From JBFHER01 sp041584055 (GTDB lineage: Bacteria; Bacteroidota; Bacteroidia; Bacteroidales; UBA5342): a stretch of 12,487 bases of DNA. The translations under genes were made by a program, and so were the position numbers. The stretch spans positions 1 to 12,487 of the forward strand of contig JBFHER010000096.1 of assembly GCA_041584055.1 (NCBI GenBank), read 5' to 3'. The notes beneath the pieces are model-generated. The model saw only the letters and a program-made list of their open reading frames with translations, ran no database searches and was not told the origin of the DNA. Below, piece after piece: positions 7,324-12,487 of this stretch. How positions within the stretch are numbered: position 1 is the stretch's first letter; each line of letters starts with the position of its first letter.

Positions 7324-9522
7324 ATGAAAAAATTATTTACTATCATTTGCTCTTTACTTCTTACCCATTCAGCACTTACACAGCTTCCCGGATGGATTGA
7401 GCAGGAATTATCTGAAACAATGAATGGTACATGTCTCGCAAGCAAAGGGGATGACCTCCTAATCTTCACAAAATCTAATTCGGATATCATTTATTTTTTC
7501 GATACCAATCAAAATGCATGGAGCTCATTAAGTTTTTCTAACTCTCAGAAATTTGAAAAAGTATTGGCCGATTCTCAAACAGCTTTCGCTTACAGCGATG
7601 AATACATTGTTGGTTATAGCTCCATCCTATCGCAATGCGATACCGTTAAGTACCAGGGGGATGTACTTGATCCCAGGGGCGTTTCAGTTAGAAAAGGTTT
7701 CGGTTGTGCCGGCAAATTAGCCTACTTTGCCACATCTGCCAATATCTTTTATGTATTTGATGCTGAACTGGCCCAATGGAAATCTTATGATTATGGTAAT
7801 GTACTTAATGCCAATGGAACCAATTCCTTTTGGGCAGCCGACACCTATGCCGGAGCTATCTTTCAACGAAACGGATATGACTTTGCGAAAAATATTGCCT
7901 ACAGTCTGAATACACACTCTTTTGCAGAAATAGATCAGGGAGGATGGTATCATTATGTAGACCGAAAAATGACAGGAGGTTTTGTTTCCCAATGGAGCGA
8001 TGCAAAGACAACGGCTAAATATTTCGCTTATGCTTCAAAAACAAATGAATTTAAGCATATAAGCATGCCAATGGGTTACGATAAAGGTAATTTTGAAGCC
8101 TGGGTTGATAATTACAAAGGAGCCTATTTGGATGAGATAAATCTTTATATATGTGGCTATAGCGTTGGGGACCAGTTTTACCGCGATAGGTATGTTTATA
8201 TATTCTCCACAGAAACCGGTAAATGGTTTACCTATCATCATTCATTTGATCCCCGTGAATATTATTATTCACTTGGATGGAAGTGTGGGGGAAGCATTGC
8301 TTTGGGATATTATATGCTTAATGATGACGATTACACCGTTGGCGTATGGAAATACTATGGAGATACGGAAACTTATATAGGGGAAATGCCTCATCTATAT
8401 AAAGAACCAGGTTTTGTTTTAGGTGGGAAGGTAGCTGCCGGCAGTGGGAAACACAATATGTGGTTTCACAATTTCAATTCAGGGCAATCAAAAAATGTGT
8501 ACTTCCAACAAAATGATTACAGCCATATCAGTCACTTTGCTGCTGAGAACTATGCTGCAACATATCGGTACATAGATACATCAGATGTAATGAAAATTTA
8601 CTTTTTCAATGGCAGAACCAATGAGCTGCAATCGCTAAATGCGTACAAAATATTTAGTACTGGCAGTTCCCAAAAGGCTACGCCAAAAGTATATGCTTTA
8701 TGGACGAGAGGATTGGAAAATAATGAAGTTATATTTTACTCGGAAGAAAAAGACACCCTGATCAAGTATTATGCACCTGAATCTTATGGTAGTACACAGG
8801 TCATTAACAATCTTGCTTTGCACACCACACAAAACTATACCATATTATTTGATGCATCCACTGCAACAATCCATGAACGGAATTTTACGCTTTCTTTTTC
8901 CGGTTGTTTTGGAGATTCTATATTATTTGCAAGCTCTGGTGATTCAGAATTGACGATTTATAACGCGATAAAAAAAGAATGGTGTGTTAAACACGTGGAT
9001 CAACTTTTATATGCTTACGCCGGTAATGTTATTGGATTGGGTGTTAATCAGACATACAATAAATATTGGGGGTATTCTGCTTATCAGGATGACCTTTATG
9101 AACTTGAGCCTGAAGGCAGTTATGTATCTCCCGGCAACATGGTTGGTGGTAAGACGGCAATTGTAATTCGCTCTTCAAAGATTTATGCATTTAGTCCTGG
9201 TTTGGTCGTGAGTAACGATAAAATGTTTAACAGTGAAAAGGATAATATGTTAATGTGTAATTATCCCAATCCATTCACCACTTCTACAAGCATCAAATAT
9301 ACCATTTCACCATCTTTAATTGCAGGATCGCACGCCGGAACGCATGTATATCTTAAAGTATATAATTTTCTGGGAAAACACATTTCAACCCTTGTTGACG
9401 GTTACAGGACTACTGGCACATATGAAACAGAGTTTCACAGAAATGAACTTTCCAGTGGTCTGTATTTTTACACCATTCAAACCAGTGGTATTACACAAAC
9501 AAAACTAATGATCATCCAATAA
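7324..9522 (+). CDS. T9SS-exported surface/secreted protein with type A sorting domain
   Basis: A 732-residue exported protein. It begins with a signal peptide (MKKLFTIICSLLLTHSALTQ). The C-terminal 87 residues (646-732) form a T9SS type A sorting domain: NYPNPF, a central YLKVYNFLGKHISTLVDG, TGTYETEF, LSSGLYFYTIQT and a final TKLMIIQ. The protein should therefore cross the outer membrane by the type IX system and be surface-anchored or released. The 600-residue middle has no catalytic motif I recognise. It is rich in Tyr, Phe, Trp and Gly and shows a loose repeat of about 50-60 residues of the type IYFFDTNQNAW, FYVFDAELAQW, YVYIFSTETGKW, IYFFNGRTNEL, suggesting propeller-like beta repeats; that is inference. 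The coding sequence is intact from ATG to TAA and lies wholly inside the insertion that splits the neighbouring gene. I see no strong promoter or terminator for it. Adhesion or binding is plausible but unproven. Confidence 0.88.
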   Translation: MKKLFTIICSLLLTHSALTQLPGWIEQELSETMNGTCLASKGDDLLIFTKSNSDIIYFFDTNQNAWSSLSFSNSQKFEKVLADSQTAFAYSDEYIVGYSSILSQCDTVKYQGDVLDPRGVSVRKGFGCAGKLAYFATSANIFYVFDAELAQWKSYDYGNVLNANGTNSFWAADTYAGAIFQRNGYDFAKNIAYSLNTHSFAEIDQGGWYHYVDRKMTGGFVSQWSDAKTTAKYFAYASKTNEFKHISMPMGYDKGNFEAWVDNYKGAYLDEINLYICGYSVGDQFYRDRYVYIFSTETGKWFTYHHSFDPREYYYSLGWKCGGSIALGYYMLNDDDYTVGVWKYYGDTETYIGEMPHLYKEPGFVLGGKVAAGSGKHNMWFHNFNSGQSKNVYFQQNDYSHISHFAAENYAATYRYIDTSDVMKIYFFNGRTNELQSLNAYKIFSTGSSQKATPKVYALWTRGLENNEVIFYSEEKDTLIKYYAPESYGSTQVINNLALHTTQNYTILFDASTATIHERNFTLSFSGCFGDSILFASSGDSELTIYNAIKKEWCVKHVDQLLYAYAGNVIGLGVNQTYNKYWGYSAYQDDLYELEPEGSYVSPGNMVGGKTAIVIRSSKIYAFSPGLVVSNDKMFNSEKDNMLMCNYPNPFTTSTSIKYTISPSLIAGSHAGTHVYLKVYNFLGKHISTLVDGYRTTGTYETEFHRNELSSGLYFYTIQTSGITQTKLMIIQ

Positions 9523-9710
9523 ATAGTTTTTTACTAGTCCAAAACAACCAACATAGAGTTGAATTTATTGTATTCTTTTCCCACTTATGGGTTTTGTCTT
9601 AATACTTGATACTCAAATCTCAATACTAATTCAAAACCTTTGTGGTTTATAACATGAACTATTGAACCGGGCTAATCTTATAACCTTTTACTCTTAGCAG
9701 CTTTTAAATT
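9523..9710. other. Right non-coding flank of the insertion
   Basis: AT-rich, with no gene. It has only a weak 5-bp hairpin (AAACC at 9634-9638 with GGTTT at 9644-9648) and no following T run, so no terminator is assigned. Short echoes of AATACT and CAATACT occur around 9601-9628. No inverted repeat matching the left end is visible. Confidence 0.5.
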
Positions 9711-9724
9711 TCATTATCACCATT
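9711..9724 (+). repeat. 14-bp direct repeat, right copy
   Basis: TCATTATCACCATT, identical to 7203-7216 and 2,508 bp away from it. It reads in the same codon phase (ATT ATC ACC ATT) and leads directly into GTT GAA GAT TGG, the continuation of the interrupted gene. Confidence 0.85.
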
Positions 9725-10195
9725 GTTGAAGATTGGGGGCAAATGGGTGCTGGCATGTGGGCCACCAAAGGGTGTTTTTTCATTCGTGCACCAAAAGGAG
9801 AATTGAAGAAGTGGGCTCCTTTGCTTGAAACAATCCACACCTCAGTGAAGATCGACATCAACTGGTTAAGCGGCGAAATGCAAGGTCAAAAAATAAGGAC
9901 AACCACCTACCGGGAAGTCAAGAAAACGGTGGAAGACCTCGACAGGGATATCACTGCGCACCGACAGCAAACCAATGCAGAAATTCAAAACGACATGTAC
10001 CTCACCCTCACTGATCAGGAAGAATATATCAATCCTTACACCAATGAAGTGGAAATTGGAACGAATCAATAGGCTCACCGCTGGCAAAACGATCTGGGAG
10101 AAATTATTTATTGCAATGACGAGAATTTTAATCCCAATACTCACCCGGACCTGCAGCTATCAGGTTTTAAACGGTCACAAATAAGGAAAAAATAG
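9725..10195 (+). pseudogene. Broken gene, C-terminal half (same gene as 6600-7216)
   Basis: The frame resumes from the repeat as VEDWGQMGAGMWATKGCFF and runs through APKGELKKWAPLLETIH, INWLSGEMQGQKI and EIQNDMYLTLTDQEEYINPY to GTNQ. A TAG then interrupts it at 10070-10072. Beyond the TAG the same frame continues as AHRWQNDLGEIIYCNDENFN and on to KRSQIRKK, ending at TAG 10193-10195. The stop after GTNQ probably replaced a Trp or Gln codon (codon 322 of the rebuilt gene). With one base restored near 6820 and the insertion removed, 6600-10195 gives 363 codons including the stop. The ATG at 9743 gives an open frame of 109 codons, but it has no export signal or promoter of its own and I regard it as a fragment. 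The family is unknown; a C-terminal W-x-N-x-x-G-E pattern followed by NPN is its most memorable trait. Confidence 0.78.
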
Positions 10196-10320
10196 AACCT
10201 GAAAACCAAAAACAGGGGAATCAACAGTTTTGTTGCTCTTTCTAAAAGTTTTAAAACCCTCACAAACAACACCTTAATTTGCTATATTCACAAGTATAGT
10301 GGATTCTATTTCATTTAAGC

Positions 10321-10328
10321 TATCTTTG
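10321..10328 (+). promoter_or_regulatory. Likely promoter -7 box of the DEAD-box helicase gene (TATCTTTG)
   Basis: TATCTTTG is an exact match to TAnnTTTG, identical to the box proposed for guaA, and lies 17 bases before the start codon. The leader would be very short (about 10 bases). No clear -33 TTG is seen at the right spacing. Confidence 0.55.
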
Positions 10329-10345
10329 CGGGCTAAAATTTACAA

Positions 10346-11605
10346 ATGACATTTTCTGAATTAAACTTAATTGACCCCATACTTAAAGCCGTTCAGGCAA
10401 AAGGATACACAATCCCCACTCCCATTCAGGCCAAAGCCATTCCTATCCTGTTGGCCGGTAAAGATTTATTAGGATGTGCGCAAACCGGAACAGGTAAAAC
10501 TGCTGCTTTTGCAATACCCATCCTTCAACAGCTGTTTTATGAAAAGAAACCACAACAGGGAAGGCGCAGCATAAAAGCGCTTATTGTTACCCCAACCAGA
10601 GAGTTGGCCATCCAGATCGGTGATAGTTTTACGGATTATGGTAAATATACACACTTGAGAAACACAGTCATTTTTGGCGGTGTAAAACAAGGTACCCAAA
10701 CAAACGCATTGCGTTCCGGTGTGGATATTCTTGTTGCAACCCCAGGGCGATTACTTGATTTAATGCAGCAAGGATTTATATCTCTGAATGATATCCAATA
10801 CTTTGTTCTTGACGAGGCAGACCACATGCTGGACATGGGCTTTATCCATGATATTAGAAAAATTGTTGAAAAACTTCCGGCAAGACGTCAATCCTTGTTC
10901 TTTTCAGCCACCATGCCGCCAGACATCGTGAACTTATCAGGAAAAATTTTAGGAAAGCCCGAAAAGGTGACCATTAAACCTGAGCAGGCTACCGCTGAGA
11001 AAGTAGAGCAGGTGGTTTATTTTGTAGAGAAAAAATCAAAAGCAAAATTGCTGGTACATCTTTTAAAAACAGAAACCGTTGATTCAACCCTTGTGTTCTC
11101 AAGAACCAAGCACGGTGCCGACAAGATAGTGAAGTTCCTTAAGAAGGCGCATATCAATGCGGAAGCAATTCACGGGAACAAGTCTCAGGGAGCACGTCAA
11201 AGAGCCTTAGGTAACTTTAAAAGTGGCATTACAAAGGTGCTGGTCGCTACCGACATTGCTGCACGGGGCATAGATGTGTCAGAACTGGCACTTGTTGTGA
11301 ACTACGACCTTCCAAACATTCCTGAAACCTATGTGCACCGAATTGGAAGAACGGGTCGTGCAGATGCAAGTGGAATTGCCGTTTCGTTCTGTGATCCTGA
11401 CGAGGAAAGCTATCTAAAAGACATACAGAAGCTCATTGATCAACGCATTCCTGTAGAATCAGAGCATCCTTTTCTTGCGGATCCTGAAGAACAAAAGCAA
11501 AATCAACAGGAAAGTTTAAAACAAAAACCGCCCTATAGGAGCAGTAATAATAAGCGTAAGCGCCCTGCACGTTCCAAAGGAAATACTACAACAAAGCGCT
11601 TGTAA
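10346..11605 (+). CDS. DEAD-box ATP-dependent RNA helicase (RhlE-like)
   Basis: A 419-residue cytosolic RNA helicase that uses ATP to unwind short RNA duplexes, in bacteria typically during ribosome assembly, RNA decay or cold adaptation. All core motifs are present. The Q motif region is FSELNLIDPILKAV (3-16) with TPIQ (25-28). Motif I is AQTGTGKT (45-52), Ia PTRELA (83-88), Ib TPGRLLD (132-138), II DEAD (156-159) and III SAT (187-189). In the second RecA domain are LVFSRTKHGAD (249-259, motif IV), ATDIAARGIDV (301-311, motif V) and HRIGRTGR (331-338, motif VI). After the core comes a short Gln/Lys/Arg-rich tail ending KRKRPARSKG, which probably binds RNA non-specifically. There is no DbpA-type or CsdA-type C-terminal domain, which is why I call it RhlE-like. 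The gene is monocistronic and converges on the TraB/GumN gene 29 bp away. Confidence 0.95.
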   Translation: MTFSELNLIDPILKAVQAKGYTIPTPIQAKAIPILLAGKDLLGCAQTGTGKTAAFAIPILQQLFYEKKPQQGRRSIKALIVTPTRELAIQIGDSFTDYGKYTHLRNTVIFGGVKQGTQTNALRSGVDILVATPGRLLDLMQQGFISLNDIQYFVLDEADHMLDMGFIHDIRKIVEKLPARRQSLFFSATMPPDIVNLSGKILGKPEKVTIKPEQATAEKVEQVVYFVEKKSKAKLLVHLLKTETVDSTLVFSRTKHGADKIVKFLKKAHINAEAIHGNKSQGARQRALGNFKSGITKVLVATDIAARGIDVSELALVVNYDLPNIPETYVHRIGRTGRADASGIAVSFCDPDEESYLKDIQKLIDQRIPVESEHPFLADPEEQKQNQQESLKQKPPYRSSNNKRKRPARSKGNTTTKRL

Positions 11606-11634
11606 TGTAAAAAACGTTTAACGGAAGGCTTATG

Positions 11635-12487
11635 TTATTTTTGCGTATCTCTTACGGGTAGAACATCATAGCCCTTCCTTTTTAAAAGTTCCAATACACC
11701 CTTTTCTCCCGGTAAATGAGCTGCACCAACTGCAATAAAGCAGCTATTTTGTTGCATGTGCATCTCTATTTTGGGAATCCAGTCTGCATTTCGATCATCC
11801 AAAAACAGTGTCATAAATCCTGCAAGCCTATCATCGTCAGCAACTTCCTCCATGCTCAGGCTATATATTCCAGCCAGATCCTGTGCTTTGTACATGCTAA
11901 TAAGATCATATATTTCATGCATGTCATCCACATTCAAAAAATAATCAATTTGCGTATCCAGGGGAATGTTTGTCACCAAATCCAATTGAAAATCAATTGT
12001 TTCCAGCTCACCCATTTGCTTTTTGTGCCTTTTACCCAATCTATAAAGCTCCTTCTCATACATTTTGTGTTTGCCTATGTATGCTGCCATAAAAACGGAG
12101 TTCAGTGCAAAGGGAGTGAGTCTGCTCAAGCGCTTGTCGAATTTTCGTTGACTCACACCCAGCGAATCCTTCGCAAAACGTCTTAAAGATTCATATTGCT
12201 CTTCTCCCAGCAAATCATTCAAGGTTTTTCCATTTGCAAGAAACATGCGTCTCGCGAGACTGATTTGCTCTTTTAAAGGCATTTCAAACATATTAACTTC
12301 AAATAGCAGTGCTTCAGCTTCAAGGAGTTTTGCCTTTGTCATTTGCGAAAGTTTAAAATCCTTTTTGGGCATGATATGCATGGTTCCGAAAAGATAAGAA
12401 GGACTTTCCAGCCCATTCCCCGAAACTTCCCACAACAGTGAATTTTGAGCATTCGCTTGAAATAACAAAAAAAAGCCAATAATAGTA
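11635..12487 (-). CDS. TraB/GumN family protein (5' end outside the window)
   Basis: A partial gene. The frame stays open to the window edge and encodes a signal-peptide-like stretch (TIIGFFLLFQANAQ, likely cut before NSLLWEV), so the true start codon lies just beyond 12487. About 270 mature residues fit the TraB/GumN family (PF01963), whose Tiki members are membrane-linked metalloproteases. Both GX2H motifs of the family are present: GTMH near the N-terminus (12376-12387) and GAAH followed by LPG near the C-terminus (11716-11727). Between them are ETIDFQLDLV and DTQIDYFL, a typical central segment. Bacterial members are poorly characterised; a periplasmic or envelope location with peptidase-like activity is inference. 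It converges on the helicase gene, and I see no clear terminator in the 29-bp gap. Confidence 0.88.
   Translation of the reverse strand, partial: TIIGFFLLFQANAQNSLLWEVSGNGLESPSYLFGTMHIMPKKDFKLSQMTKAKLLEAEALLFEVNMFEMPLKEQISLARRMFLANGKTLNDLLGEEQYESLRRFAKDSLGVSQRKFDKRLSRLTPFALNSVFMAAYIGKHKMYEKELYRLGKRHKKQMGELETIDFQLDLVTNIPLDTQIDYFLNVDDMHEIYDLISMYKAQDLAGIYSLSMEEVADDDRLAGFMTLFLDDRNADWIPKIEMHMQQNSCFIAVGAAHLPGEKGVLELLKRKGYDVLPVRDTQK

Larger units (their letters stand above)
7203..9710 (+). mobile_element. 2,508-bp insertion carrying a T9SS cargo gene, mechanism unknown
   Basis: The segment is bounded by the 14-bp repeat, and removing it rejoins the two halves of the disrupted gene in frame. It contains one intact gene (7324-9522), about 107 bp of left non-coding flank and about 190 bp of right flank. 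I found no transposase, integrase, reverse transcriptase or RNA gene in it. The bases just inside the left repeat (CTGAAAATAATC) do not pair with those just inside the right one, so there is no visible terminal inverted repeat. A 14-bp target duplication would be compatible with transposition. A short pre-existing homology used in illegitimate recombination is an equally open explanation. Because a direct repeat bounds it, the edges could equally be set at 7217-9724. Confidence 0.6.

Noticed and set aside
9634..9648. Hairpin AAACC/GGTTT as a terminator for the T9SS gene
   Set aside because: The stem is only 5 bp and no T run follows.
7203..9724. Classical insertion sequence
   Set aside because: No transposase frame and no terminal inverted repeats just inside the direct repeats.
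9743..10072. Open frame of 109 codons that could be called an independent small gene
   Set aside because: The frame is already open upstream through the 14-bp repeat and continues after the TAG; it reads as the C-terminal piece of the split gene and has no promoter or export signal of its own.
12466..12468. TTG as the start codon of the TraB/GumN gene
   Set aside because: The frame is open to the window edge and the upstream codons complete a signal peptide, so the real start is outside the window.

Overview
The window looks like chromosomal DNA of a Bacteroidota bacterium; the genus cannot be told from the sequence. The evidence is a secreted protein with a C-terminal type IX secretion (T9SS) type A sorting domain, repeated TAnnTTTG promoter boxes (the Bacteroidota -7 element), weak Shine-Dalgarno sequences and moderately AT-rich DNA.

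Layout. Positions 1-504 are AT-rich with no gene I can support. guaA (GMP synthase) follows on the minus strand with its own terminator. Divergent from it is a tight two-gene operon encoding AmmeMemoRadiSam system proteins B (MEMO1-like) and A (AMMECR1-like); the radical SAM partner is not in the window. After a 443-bp non-coding stretch comes pckA (ATP-type PEP carboxykinase) with a strong terminator, then a secreted DUF1080 / 3-keto-disaccharide hydrolase-type protein, also with a strong terminator. At the right end are a DEAD-box RNA helicase (+) and, converging on it, a TraB/GumN-family protein (-) whose 5' end runs off the window.

The most interesting part is 6600-10195. It is one ancestral gene for a secreted protein of about 362 residues, now broken by four lesions: an in-frame TAA, a -1 frameshift, a 2,508-bp insertion and an in-frame TAG. 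The insertion is bounded by a 14-bp perfect direct repeat (7203-7216 and 9711-9724). Removing the insertion plus one repeat copy rejoins the two coding halves exactly in frame. The insert holds one intact gene, a 732-residue T9SS-exported surface or secreted protein, and no recognisable transposase, integrase or terminal inverted repeat. It therefore looks like acquisition of a T9SS cargo gene by an unidentified insertion mechanism, into a gene that was dead already or died afterwards.

The remaining genes are housekeeping (purine synthesis, gluconeogenesis, RNA remodelling) or widespread accessory families. Apart from the B-A operon I see no functional link between neighbours.
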